A stretch of DNA of 64,000 nt from Hordeum vulgare subsp. vulgare. Lineage: Eukaryota; Streptophyta; Magnoliopsida; Poales; Poaceae. Position numbers and translations under genes: made by a program. Below the pieces are notes generated by a model, which saw only the letters and a program-made list of their open reading frames with translations, searched no databases and was not told the origin of the DNA. Numbering within the stretch: the stretch's first letter is position 1; each line of letters begins with the position of its first letter. The stretch spans positions 337,574,638-337,638,637 of the forward strand of contig NC_058521.1 in the NCBI RefSeq assembly GCF_904849725.1. The letters run 5' to 3'. Below, one piece after another: positions 35,004 to 46,396 of this stretch.

Positions 35004-38000
35004 ATCTCACCGAGTTATCGGGATCGGAACATTGTCATTGTATCATTTCCGTTTTACCGCTATGGTTCCCTTTCATTCGCCATGGTGACACACCTCGGGC
35101 CTCCACCTCGTCGAGGCACCTTGTCATCCACAACACGCTGGAATGCTGACCCCCTCCTCTATCTCTCTCCCTCCAACGGATCCCCATACGCGCGCCATTG
35201 CCTCCCCACTCGGCCAACCAGCGACTTTAGACATGTGGGCACTAGAGAGCTTCCTCCGCCCCTTCTCGCCCTCCATCTGGTCATGGAAGACGCCCACGAA
35301 CACTCCTCAGGAGGTCTGGCCCTCTCCCGTGGCCCACAACTAAAGGTTGTGACCCCGGTGGAGCACCAGCCCCCAATGCACCACGCCCCGCCCATAAGAG
35401 GCCACCTCGAGACCCTCTCTCCCATATGGATCCTTTGCGTCCCTCCCAATCATACGTCAGCACCACCCATTCGACCTCCTGATCCCCCTGCTATAACAGG
35501 CCGACGCTGATGCTCCACAAGATTCCCCTTTTATTTAATTGTCGCCGTGTGATTAGATTACTTGTTGGATTGATCATGGCACCATTCGAATCATCGGCAT
35601 TGCATCGGCACTCCATTATCGTTTGTTTTCAAAACTTGCATCCATTATTAGTTGCCCATTCTCTATATTTTCGTCGTTGACCGTTTTGAGACCAACCACA
35701 CATGCACGCACCCGCATCATCGTTTAAATCTTTGTTTTTAAGGTGTGTATAAACAAAATTCTCGGATTGGGTTTAAACTTGGTGTGCGGTCTTATTTTAA
35801 TGTAGGTAGGCCACCTGCCAAATTTCGTTGCAATTGGAGTTATTTGATACCCGAACCGTTAAACCTATAGTGGCACTATAGCCGGTCGAACGTCGGACGT
35901 TTTTGTGTTTTAAAACATGATGACGGGTTGTCCGTTTTCTCTCTCATCTCCGCCTATTCCCTCTACACAGTGCACCGACCTGCGCGCAGCCTAGTCCGGA
36001 AACATCTCAGAACTTGAATCATACGGGCATGACAGTTGTGTCCGGGTCAACCCCGTTTTACCGCAAACCATCATTTGTTTGTCCATTGGACCCCTAACCT
36101 ATTTAACCGCGACCGTTTGATTATGATCAAAAGGTCCAGAGGTAGTTTCTTTTACCTACATATGACCACCATATAGAAATTTCAGATGAAACCCTAGCTC
36201 TTGTCCCATTCCTTGATTTTTTTTACGTGTGCCGCCACCCAGGCTTGGCTCTCCCTCGGTCACCTTGTCTCTGCCGACCACGTTGCGACCTGCCCAGAAA
36301 CCCACATAGCTAACCTCCTCCTGATCCCCTCCTTGTTTCCCTCCTCGATCCGAGATACCCAACACCAGCAACAGATCGAGGGGAGGCCTTAATACCATCT
36401 CCCGATGCGCCCCGCCGCATCCAGCAGGCGAGCGACTATAGCCGCATCGCCCCGTGGCGACCATAGTGGTCGCCCCCAGCACTACCAACCTTGGCCCCAT
36501 CTCTCCACATGAGCTCTCGCTAGGAGTCGTTATTCTGTTGACGCCTCACGAGCTAGCCAACCTGCGTCCTCCAGTTTGTGCCGAACTGGCGAGATGGCCA
36601 GGAGAACGATTCAGCATTGACCAGCAGCGCTGCCGCTGGCCATGTCCACGAGCCACCTCCTCGCAGCTGTCGGCGATATGCCGCTAACGCCCCGCCTTGG
36701 GACTCGTGGCCTCGTCCCCGATCTCTCGTAGTGGCCTATCGCGGGGAGACTAAGGCCTGACAGCCCCAACGTCATCATCCCTGTGCTCGGTGTCGTGCCA
36801 CCTCCAGCAAGTGCATCTGCCCTCTCCTCGACATGCTCGGGCAGTGCCCCTAGCAATGCTGACTCTAGCATGTCCTTTGGCCGCTACACAATTTGTTGTT
36901 GTTTCGGTCTTCATCATTGCGAGCACCTGTTGCACAATCCACCACCTGACCGCGCCCTTGTTCTTCTTTGTGTTGTACGACTCTCCCGAGGAGTACGTCG
37001 ACGACCGACGTCCAGACGAACATGTTTGTTGGTTGCATGACCCAAGACCACATGTTCAAGTATTGTAACCATGTACGACTACTTCCAAGATGATCTATGT
37101 ACATCTACACCACAACGACTAGATCCTCTTTGAAAGCACACGTCAAAGTTATAACCGGTTAGACTATGCCCGTGGACCGAGTGCATGCGATGTATGAGAT
37201 GAACCGTATGCTTGCACCACATATGATTGCTTGTTGCACTTTGTCCCTCTTTTTCCATGCCCCCGACACATGGGAATCAAGTAACCAGGATCACCCCATC
37301 ATTCTTCGCATGAGACGCATGCGCTCCCAATTCGTTGGCACCGGTATCTCACCGACTTATTGAGATCAGAACATTGTCGTGGCATCATTTTCGTTTTGCC
37401 GCTATGGTGCCCTTTCATTCTCCATGGCTACACATGTTTTATATTCTTCTTGCCAATGTTTCCATAAAATTGCATGCATGTTGCATTCATTTCATAATAT
37501 CTGGTGTTGCATGTATCTTTTAAGCGTAGCTCCATTCAATGTTCTTATGTGTTAACAGACTAGAATGACGTGTAGAATCACATCCTTCACCTCTTGCCAT
37601 GTTTAAACATCATTCAATATTGTTGTGTACCGAAACGGGAGTGAACTAAATAATTCTTATGTGGAGTTTCGTCAATATGCAACTCGTTGCATATTGAGCT
37701 TCACTTAATGTGTAGTGTCGATTGTTGTGAATTGCCATGCCATGCCTTGCATAATTGAAATGGACATGCATCATATTAGGGTGTGCATCATGTCGTGCAT
37801 ATGTTGTGGTGATATCTTGTCTGGATTCGTGTTTCCGGTTTGCTTGTTCTTGTTAGAGTTCCGCAAGCATGTCAGAATGTGAGGATCTGTTTGACTACTT
37901 CGGATTGTCTGCTTCACTGATTCGTTGTTCTTGCAAGCGGGATCTCACGCAGGATGATCATTTTCCAAGATACCATTACTATCAATGCCATGCTATTTGT

Positions 38001-39188
38001 ATCGTTTCTTTCATTATGTCTCATTGCCTACCACTTAAATGTCAGCCTCTCAACATTGCCATGAAAACATTTAACCTTTTTTACAACCTAACAAACCACT
38101 CTTTGGCTGTGTTACTGCTTGCTCAGCCTTTTGATAGAGTTGCTAGTTGTAGGTGCAATTGCTTCCATGTGAGAACATGGGCTCCTTATTATATCACCAT
38201 ATTATTGCTATTTAATTTAATGCACCTATATACCTGGTAAAAGGCGGAAGTATTGGTATTTTGGCTAGGTGCTTTGTTCCACTTTTGCCCCTTATTTTCG
38301 GCTACCGGTGTCATATTCCATAATTGAGCGCTCCTAACATGCTCGGGGTGGTTATGGGGACCCCCTTGACAATTCGTCTTAGCTTAAAACTGGTCTGGCA
38401 AGGCCCAACTTTGGTACTACATTTGCCTAATAACTAGTAAACTTGCATATGGACTAGTCGACCCCCGAGCAAATTAATCAACCCCCGGGACAGTACTCCT
38501 CATGAGTGTTGGTCCAACCTGAGCGATGTCTGGCGCCCCCTGTAACCCGGGGTTTCAGGCAACCCGACGTCTAGCTTATTTCGTCATGCCCTAAGAACGA
38601 GATACGCGGCTCCTATCGGGTATCTCGGCACACCAGGTGGCCTTGCTGGATTAGTTTTACCTTTTACGAAATATTTTGTGCATCGGGACTCCGCTGATGC
38701 TTTGGGTTATCTCAGAGTTGAGGTTTTCCACTAAGGAATCCGAGGAGATCATGAGTTTCGTGATCGAGGCTATCTATGCAGTTTGTGGTAATTTGTGATG
38801 GACAAGCTGTAGCACACCTACAGGGTTAAATCTTTCGGAAAGCCGTGCTCGCGATTATGTGGCAAACTTGGAAACTTATTTTAACATCTGGTTCTAGATA
38901 ACTTGAAGTAAGCTTAAATTAATATCCCAACTGTGTGCGTAACCTAGACTATCTCTTTCGTGAGTTCCTTCTCCGACTGAGGACACGATGGGGTTATGTC
39001 TGGCATAAATAGGTGTCCAGGATCATTCATTCGATCATCATTAATTCATGTCCAATGTGCGTAGACCATTTCCACTCTTTCACTATTGTACTCGTAAGTT
39101 AGCCACCTCAAATAAATTCTTACTCACTTGCTCCAGACTCCACCACTTAACCATACGTCAACCATTAAGATTTGCTAGTCTTGATACC
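35004..39188 (+). mobile_element. Large-LTR non-coding retroelement, second segment
   Basis: This is the continuation of 18937-22551 after the nested retrotransposon. 35009-35085 finishes duplication unit A, 35086-37425 is unit B, and 37426-39188 is single-copy LTR sequence. The last part contains 'gtaacccggggtttcaggcaa', also seen in related Triticeae LTRs; part of it has an inverted relative at 1740-2330. No gene found. The open frame at 37869-38240 has no recognisable domain and sits in LTR sequence. Confidence 0.65.
35086..37425 (+). repeat. Tandem duplication unit B
   Basis: It aligns end to end with 20305-22551 plus 35009-35085. The junction is at 'ccatgg(t/c)(g/t)acaca', where unit A runs into the start of unit B and unit B runs on into unique sequence. 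The two units have diverged clearly, with many substitutions and small indels. Confidence 0.85.
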
Positions 39189-40914
39189 TGATATGTCTCC
39201 ATCGTATCTACTTCTCCAAACTCTTTTGCCCTTGTTTTGGACTCCAATTTGCATGATTTGAATGGAACTAACCCGGTGTGACGCTGTTTTCAGCAGAATT
39301 GCCATGGTGTTGTTTTTGTGCAGAAATGAAAGTTCTCGGAACGTCCTGAAAATTCACACAGAATATTTCTGGAAAATATGAAAAATACATGCGCAAAGAT
39401 CCACAGAAGGGGACGGGCCAGTGGGCCACAAGCCATGTAGCCGCCGCCCCCTAGTGGCGGCTACCAAGCTTGTGGGGCCCACGTGGCTCTGTCGCCGCCA
39501 ATTCCAGCGCTATTTATTCCTTTTCGTCCAGGAAAAAATCAGGAGAGAAGATTTCATCGTGTTTGCGATACGGAGGCGCTGCCACATCCTGTTCTTCATC
39601 TGGAGGGCAGATCTGTAGTCCGTTTTGGGCTCCGGAGAGGGGAAATCGTCGCAATCGTCATCATCAACCTTCTTCCCTCTCCAATTCCATGAAGCTCTTC
39701 ATCGTTCGTGAGTAATCTATTCGTAGGCTCGCTGGGAGGTGATGAGTAGGATGAGATCTATCATGTAATCGAGTTAGTTTTGACTGGGATTGATCCCTAG
39801 TATCCAGTATGTTCTGAGATTGATGTTGCTACTACTTTGCCATGCTTAATGCTTGTCACTAGGGCCCGACTGCCATGGTTTCAGATCTGAAATTATTATG
39901 TTATCACCAATATATGTGTGTTTTAGATCCGATCTTGCAAGTTGTAGTTACCTACTATGTGTTATGGTCCGGCAACCCCGGAGTGACAATAACCGGAACC
40001 ACTCCCGGTGATGACCATAGTTCGAGGATTTCATGTGTTCACGAAGTGCTAATGCGTTGTTCCGGTTCTTTATTAAAAGGAGAACCTTAATATCCCGCAC
40101 TATTCATTTGGACCCCACTGCCACGGGAGGGATGGACAATAGATGTCATGCAAGTTCTTTTCCCTAAGCACATATGACTACACACGGAATGCATGCCAAC
40201 ATCACATTGACGAACGGGAGCTAGCCACATATCTCTCTGTGTTATAACTGTTGCATGATGAATGTCATGCGACGAATCGCCGACCCATTGCCTACGAGTT
40301 TGTCCCACTGCTGTTGTTACTACTCTTGCTGTTGCTGTTACTTGCTTCGCTCTGTTGCTGTTACTATTGTTGCTGCTACTGTTACTTGATGCTGCTGCTA
40401 CTTGCTACTGTTGCTACTTGCTACTGCTGTTCCTTGCCAATGCTGCTACTCGTTACACTGCTGCTACCTGCTACAATACTTTTCTAGCGCCGTTGATGGG
40501 AAAGAATATTTCCCGTCCATGGGCAACTTCTGGCGCCATTGATACAATTGTTAGGAATAGTCTGCCTCATCACCAGATCGTTTCTGACACCGTTGCTATT
40601 ATACTACTTTGCTGTTGATACTGTGCTTGCAGAAACTAATCTTTCAGGTGTGGTTGAATCTGACGCATTCAGCTGCTAATACTTGAGAATAGTCTTTCAC
40701 CTCCCGTCACGCGAACCAACAAATTTGGGTTGAATACTCTACCCTCGAAAACTGCCTCGATCCCACGCGCTGGTGGGCCATTGCAAGTGAATTTCAAATT
40801 GTTGAGCAATTGGGAGCAGCTCTTTTCTCGCTCCGTTGCCATGGAGGCATCAAGTCAGGAATAGTTGCACGCCAACAACATTTTTCTGGCGCCAGTTGCC
40901 AGGGACTGCTAACA
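39189..40914 (+). mobile_element. 5' LTR of the Athila-like element
   Basis: It is 1,726 bp, TGATATGTCTCC...CTAACA. It contains a TATTTATT box near 39510 and a Leu-codon-like TGC/TAC trinucleotide tract at 40303-40480. A decayed near-copy of the primer site (tggcgccagttgccaggga) lies inside the LTR just before its end. Confidence 0.92.
40303..40480 (+). repeat. Degenerate (TGC/TAC/TGT)n trinucleotide tract in the 5' LTR
   Basis: Mixed 'tgctgttac' and 'gctactgct' triplets run for ~180 bp and give leucine-, cysteine- or threonine/alanine-rich frames that are not genes. The counterpart in the 3' LTR is at 49449-49625. Confidence 0.85.
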
Positions 40915-40923
40915 GCATTTTTC

Positions 40924-40941
40924 TGGCGCCGTTGCCGGGGA
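40924..40941 (+). promoter_or_regulatory. tRNA-Asp primer binding site, intact
   Basis: TGGCGCCGTTGCCGGGGA is a perfect 18-base complement of plant tRNA-Asp. It lies nine bases after the LTR end and primes minus-strand synthesis. Confidence 0.93.
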
Positions 40942-41090
40942 AGGGATTGCTATATTCTGTGAGTCACTTGGGATTTATATCTGCTGATCACTATGAAGAA
41001 TCTGAAATATCCAAGAACCGAAGTTTTGCCCTCAACTACGAGGGGAGGTAGGAACTGCCATCTAGCTCTGCACTTGATTGACCTTCAGTT

Positions 41091-43142
41091 ATGAGTAAGT
41101 GTGCGACACCACCTCCTGCTAGAAATCTGGATATGTTACCTGTGCTTGATGATGCTATGCCTGATACTGCTAGAGATGCTATGCCTGATACTGCTAGAGA
41201 TGTTATGCCTGACACTGCTAGAGATGCTATGCCTGATACTGCTAGAGATGCTATGCCTGATACTGCTAGAGATGCTATGCTTGATACTGCTTTGCTTGAT
41301 GATGCTAGAGATGCTATTTTGCCTGATGATGCTATGCTTGATACTGCTAGAGATACTAATTTTCCTGATATGCCACTAGGGGTATTCCTTGATGCTCATA
41401 TTGCTAGAGTTACTGCCAATGCTCGTGATGCTTCTGAAACTGCTGATACTATTGAGATAGAACCTGCTTTTGCTCCTGCTAGATCTAGCTCTCCTAGATA
41501 TGAATTGCCTGATATACCTGAGGGTTATGTTATGGAGGGAGAGATAGATGAGGATTTTCTTGCGTGTAAGGATACCTATGACACTGAGAAATTACTTCTC
41601 AAGTGGAAGGAAAAATCTCTGAAAGCTAGGATGAAATACGACCCGAAGTTTGCCACGTCACATATCTTTATCACCGATAAGGATTATGAATGATTTGTCC
41701 ACCCGGAGATAATCTCTCTAGTGGAATCTGATCCTTTCCACGGTTATTAGTCTGAGATGGTCGTAGCCCATCTTCCCAAACTACACGATATAGCCACCCT
41801 TTTCACTAGTGAGGAGAAGATCCGCTACTACTATATCCTTAAGCTGTTTCCTTTCTCTCTAATGGATGACACTAAAGCCTGGTTCACTTCTCTTGCTCCT
41901 GGATGTGTGAGTAGTCCCCACGATATGGTCTATTACTTCTGTGACAAATATTTCCCTGCCCATAAGAAGCAACATGCCTTGCAGGAAATATACAAGTTTG
42001 CTCAACTCAAAGAAGAGAGTCTCCCACAAGCTTGGGGGAGGCTCATCCAGCTATAGAATGCTTTGCCTGATCACCCTCTTAAGAAGAACGAGATCCTTGA
42101 TATCTTCTATAACGATGCTTCTAGAGACCACCTAGATAGTTGTGTCGGTTGTGTTTTTAGGGAACGAACTGTAGAACAAGCTGAGGCTCTACTGAATAAC
42201 ATCTTGATCAACGATAATGCTTGGACTATTCCCGAACCACCTCCTAAGCCAACTCATAAGAAAAGAGGTATTCTATTCCTCGGTCCCAAAGATATGCAAG
42301 AAGCCAAGAAATCTATGCAAGAGAAAGGCATTAGATCTGAAGATGTCAAAAATCTACCACCTATCGAAGAGATCCATGGTCTCGATAACCCGATACAGGT
42401 AGTAGAAGTAAATTCTCTGCGCAGGTTTGATGAGAGTGATATTCCTTTTGATAAACCTGCTAGCTTATGCTTTGATGAATTTGACAACTTTGTTGCCAAA
42501 CAACAGAGTTTCAATGATTATGTTAGCAGACAATTGGAACAAAGTAGTCCTATGCTTAGTCATTTAAGTGCTTGTGTAGACAGAAATGTCAATGATCTAA
42601 AGCTTCTGAGTAAACATGCCTCTCTGATTACTACTCAGGTAGAACAAGTACTTAAAGCTCAGAATGACTTGCTCAATCAATTAAATGACAACTCTGTCAG
42701 AGTCAATACTAGAGGCGGTAAAATGACTCAGGAACCTTTGTGTCCTGAAGGCTATCCTAAGAGAATTGATCAAGATTCTCAAGGAATTAATGAAGATGCA
42801 CCAGGTCATCCTAAGGAGAAGAGGAAGGATGATAGAAACCTACATGTTAGTTCACCAAATACTGTCACACCTGAAGAACCAAATGATATTTCTGCGTCTG
42901 ATGCAGAAACACAATCTGGTGATGAACATGAACCTGGTGACAATATGGACAACATGTTCATAATAATGCTCAACCTAGCAATGATGCAGATGTGTAGATT
43001 AAACCTACGGTTAATCCTGATAACCCACAACCTAAGAGATACTATAAGAATGACTCCACTGCTAGGAAGCATGGTAAAGAAAGGTAGCCATGGGTTCAGA
43101 GACCTATGCCCTATTCTCCTAAGCCATCCAAGAAAAGGATGA
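41091..43142 (+). pseudogene. Gag of the Athila-like element, broken
   Basis: Gag forms the virus-like particle. The frame starts at ATG 41091, 150 bp after the primer site, and stays in one phase through three stops: TGA 41691, TAG 41748 and TAG 42054. The N-terminal part carries the octapeptide repeat MPDTARDA. The retrotransposon gag core lies at about 41757-42056: a KLFPFSLMDDTKAWF-type motif, then a YYFCDKYFPAHKK-type motif, then SLPQAWGRL. A helical, charged region follows to about 42950. A frameshift near 42950 separates it from the linker to the protease. No zinc knuckle is evident. Confidence 0.85.
41157..41276 (+). repeat. 24-bp coding repeat, five units (MPDTARD[A/V])
   Basis: Five head-to-tail copies of an 'atgcctgatactgctagaga'-type 24-mer keep the gag frame open. 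Degenerate copies continue to about 41360. The near identity of the units suggests recent expansion by slippage or unequal exchange. Confidence 0.9.
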
Positions 43143-43167
43143 TGAGGATTTCGAGCACTTTGTTGAG

Positions 43168-43869
43168 ATGATCAGACCTGTCTTTCTGCAGATGTGGTTA
43201 ATTGATATGCTCAAAATGTATCCATATGCCAAGTACATGAAATATATCGTGACTAATAAATGGAAGATACCAGATCTTGAGATCTCCACCATGCTTGCCA
43301 ACTACACTTTCAAAGGTGGAACTCCTATGAAACTTGGTGATCCCGGAGTGTCCACTATACCTTGCTCCATTAAAGGAAACTACATAAGAACTGCCTTATG
43401 TGACCTTGGAGCCGGTGTTAGTGTTATGCCTCTCTCTCTTTATCGTAGACTTGAACTGGTTAAGTTGACACCCACTAAAATTTCTCTGCAAATGGCCGAC
43501 AAATCAACTGCTTTCCCTATCGGCATTTGTGAGGATGTGCCTGTCCTGGTTGCAAATACCACTATCTTAACAGACTTTGTTATCTTGGATATTGCTGAGG
43601 AAGATGCCATGGCTGTCATCCTCAGAAGACCCTTTTTAAACACTTCAGGGGCTGTTATAGATTGCAACAAAGGCAATGTCACTTTCCATGTCAACGGTAA
43701 TGTTCATACAGTGCACTTTCCGAAGAAACGATATCAAGTACATTGCATCAATGCTATTAAAAAAACTTCATCGATTCTTATTGGGAGCTTTGAATGCCCT
43801 ATTCCTCGTGTCAAGATGAAGTATGATTTGCTTGTTGGGCAGATACATATCCCCATTGAGGTGACTTAG
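43168..43869 (+). CDS. Retropepsin-like aspartic protease region of the Athila-like element
   Basis: The frame of 233 codons holds the protease fold of Ty3-gypsy polyproteins. Residues 49-60 (KGGTPMKLGDPG) and the motif CDLGAGVSVMP at 78-88 carry the catalytic aspartate (D79 in D-L-G-A, the form used in this lineage). The second hallmark, I-L-x-R-P-F-L, lies near residues 150-157, with arginine where the duplicated copy has the usual glycine. The protein matures gag-pol in the family. Its true start lies upstream in the gag-pro fusion; the ATG at 43168 is only the first Met of the open piece. The frame ends at TAG 43869 without entering reverse transcriptase. Confidence 0.8.
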   Translation: MIRPVFLQMWLIDMLKMYPYAKYMKYIVTNKWKIPDLEISTMLANYTFKGGTPMKLGDPGVSTIPCSIKGNYIRTALCDLGAGVSVMPLSLYRRLELVKLTPTKISLQMADKSTAFPIGICEDVPVLVANTTILTDFVILDIAEEDAMAVILRRPFLNTSGAVIDCNKGNVTFHVNGNVHTVHFPKKRYQVHCINAIKKTSSILIGSFECPIPRVKMKYDLLVGQIHIPIEVT

Positions 43870-44947
43870 TGGCTATTCAACAATTCTCCGTTTCCTCTTG
43901 CGATTCGAAAAGGTTTTGTCATGAGGATTTGATCAACCCCATTGACGGATTTCTTTCGATGACCATGTAATGGATGAATCAAGGAGTCACATACCTCTGT
44001 TTTAAGCTTTCACTTTCTGTTGCTTAGAAGAAAAATGATAGATTTAGTTTAGTTTTTCCAATTTTCTGTTTTAGCGTCCCGGAGAAAAATACCCCGAAAA
44101 TAAAAGTTCTCCGATGGTCGTGAAAATCAAATATGATTTTTTCTGGATTTTTCGAAAATTACTGGGACTGAGAGCTGGCCTAGGGGCCCCACCAGTGGGC
44201 CACAAGCCCTATAGCCGCGGCCCCCCTGCCTGTAGTTTTCCCTGTCGGCATTTGTGAGGATGTGCCTGTCGTGGTTGCTAACACCACTATCTTAACAGAC
44301 TTTGTTATCTTGGATATTCCTGAGGACGATGCCATGGCTGTCATCCTCGGAAGACCCTTTTTAAACACTGCAGGGGCTGTTATAGATTGCAACAAAGGCA
44401 ATGTCACTTTCCATGTGAACGGTAATGATCATACAGTGCACTTTCCGAAGAAACGATATCAAGTACATTGCATCAATGCTATCAAAAAAACTTCATCGAT
44501 TCTTATTGGGAGCTTTGAATGCCCTATTACTCGTGTCAAGATGTAGTATGATTTGCTTGTTGGGCAGATACATATCCCCATTGAGGTGACTTAGTGGCTA
44601 TTCGACAATTCTCCGTTTCCTCTTGCGATTCGGAAAGGTTTTTTCATGAGGATTTGATCAACCCCATTGACGGATTTCTTTCGATGACCATGAAATGGAT
44701 GAATCAAGGAGTCACATACCTCTGTTTTAAGCTTTCACTTTCTGTTGCTTAGAAGAAAAATGATAGATTTAGTTTAGTTTTTCTTGTTTTCTGTTTTAGC
44801 GTCCCGGAGAAAAATACCCCGAAAATAAAAGTTCTCTGATGGTCCTGAAAATCAAATATGATTTTTTCTGGAATTTTTGAAAATTACTGGGACTGAGAGC
44901 TGGCCTGGGGGCCACACCAGTGGGCCACAAGCCATGTAGCCGCGGCC
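43509..44947 (+). repeat. Direct tandem duplication, period 725 bp (protease tail plus downstream sequence)
   Basis: Unit 1 is about 43509-44233 and unit 2 about 44234-44947; 'gcatttgtgaggatgtgcctgtc' starts at 43523 and again at 44248. The join is at 'gccgcggcccccctg', which also ends unit 2. Units are nearly identical, with a few differences (for example stop TAG against AAG at the end of 'cgtgtcaagatg'). Confidence 0.95.
44262..44546 (+). pseudogene. Second, truncated protease copy
   Basis: This is the open part of unit 2 of the 725-bp duplication. It repeats residues ~112-225 of the protease frame and keeps I-L-G-R-P-F-L. It lacks the catalytic D-L-G-A segment, so it cannot be an active protease. 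It ends at TAG where unit 1 has a lysine codon. Confidence 0.9.
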
Positions 44948-45375
44948 CCCCTGGCGGGGGATACCAAGCTTGTGGGGCCCACAAGTACCCCCTCCACTCA
45001 TTCCAGCTCCCATCCCCTTCTTCTACCTCCAGAAAAAATCGTTTCACAGCTCAAACCCGTGTTCTTGCTCATTTGGCTGTCATTTTCGATCTTCTTGCTC
45101 AAAGCACCATTCTCCGAACCGTTTTGGGGAAATTACTCCTTGGTAAGTGACTCCTCCATTGGTCCAATTAGTTTTTTCTCTAGTCTTTATCCTTCGCGTA
45201 TTCTTGCTACCTTGGTGACCCTGTTCTTGAGCTTGAAATGTTGATTTTAGCTGGTCTCAAGTAGTTTTAGCGCGTGATACGGTCTCTAGGCACAAGTAGG
45301 AGTAGTTGTTACAAGGTGTGGTTGGTCTTTATTCACTTTTCTCTTGAACTTCAAAAATTTCAGAAAAAAGAAATT
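44948..45375 (+). other. Spacer between duplicated protease and additional ORF
   Basis: The first part ('ccagtgggccacaagcc...accaagcttgtggggcccac', to 44981) resembles a segment of the element's own LTR at 39418-39481 and 48559-48621. The rest has no recognised feature. Reverse transcriptase and integrase are expected to have been hereabouts in an intact relative. Confidence 0.6.
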
Positions 45376-46396
45376 ATGTTCAGGAGGAAGTTTCATGGTG
45401 GTTCCTCAAGTAAGAAGGGCCCCCATCTTTCTATTCGGGAGCCAGATCCTTATCAACTAAGGGACGCACCAGTGCAACCATGTCAATGGCCTTCCGATGA
45501 GTTCACGATCGAAGCAGGCTTCAAGGATGAGTTTGATACACTTGTCCGCAATGCCGGGTTAGAAGATTTCCTCTTAGATAAATGTGAACAGTATGCTATG
45601 CTCACTGCCTCTTTCGTGTGTAGATTTAAATTTTCAGTTGGCCGTGACTCATCCATACTGTTTGATCTGTATGATAAATCCTACACCATGGATTTGGAGG
45701 ATTTCAATAGGATTTGCAAGATACCCGATGGGGTAGTCTTAATGACCCTGCTAAGTCTTCGGTTAGATATTTTGTCTCTAGTATAACTGTTGGAGAAACT
45801 AGAGACATCACGCAAGCCACCATAGGAAGCATTCATTTCCCTGCCTTGCACTACTTTGCCCTCTTCATAGGTAGAAGCATTAATGGCAAGGTTGCACATT
45901 GTCACCTATGCGCATCCGACCTTAGTATCCTTAAGAGCGCAGTAACAGGTGACACGAGCTTCAACATGGGAGCTATAATAGCAAGGAGGCTGAATAATAA
46001 TGCCATTGATGGGGATTTCTTTGGTGGAATTTATGCTACGCGCTTAGCAAATTTTCTTGGAGTACCCATCCGTTCAGGAGACCCCCCTCTTCGTACAGCC
46101 TACCTTGATCGTGTCGCTCTAACACTCTACCAGTTCCTTGAGAGGGATGATGAATCCTCCTATACCGATTGATATTTAACCAGCAGTGTGTTTTCCATAT
46201 TACCCTTCCTGCTCCTGCTTTCTTTGACTTTCTGGTAAAACGGAGATATTACATAACCAAAGGAGAGGCAGGGGAGTATGAGAGGGAGGCGACGGCTGCT
46301 CGTCTCCGTGAGGCAGCTATTTAGGCAGTGGCTGCAGCGCTCCCGTATAACCCCGATTATGATTTTGGGTTTCGCCAGGACCGTCCTTGGGAGTAG
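45376..46396 (+). pseudogene. Athila-type additional ORF, frameshifted
   Basis: The frame starts at ATG 45376 (MFRRKFHGG, basic). It has a segment like the plant retrotransposon ORF-1/Athila domain: YTMDLEDFNRICKIP at about residues 111-125. The frame then shifts near 45725-45733 to the phase that continues WGSLNDPAKSSVRYF, and shifts again near 46164. An in-frame TAG (46319-46321) precedes the end at about 46396. The position between pol and the 3' LTR matches the extra ORF of Athila elements, whose role is unsettled (sometimes called envelope-like). I see no clear signal peptide or membrane helix. Assignment rests on position and motif pattern. Confidence 0.65.

Noticed and set aside
37869..38240. 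123-codon frame in the large-LTR element
   Set aside because: Contains no recognisable domain and lies in LTR sequence with no sign of selection that I can see.
40251..40618. Leucine-rich or cysteine-rich small proteins
   Set aside because: Translations of a degenerate TGC/TAC microsatellite within an LTR; the same occurs in the other LTR at 49395-49775.
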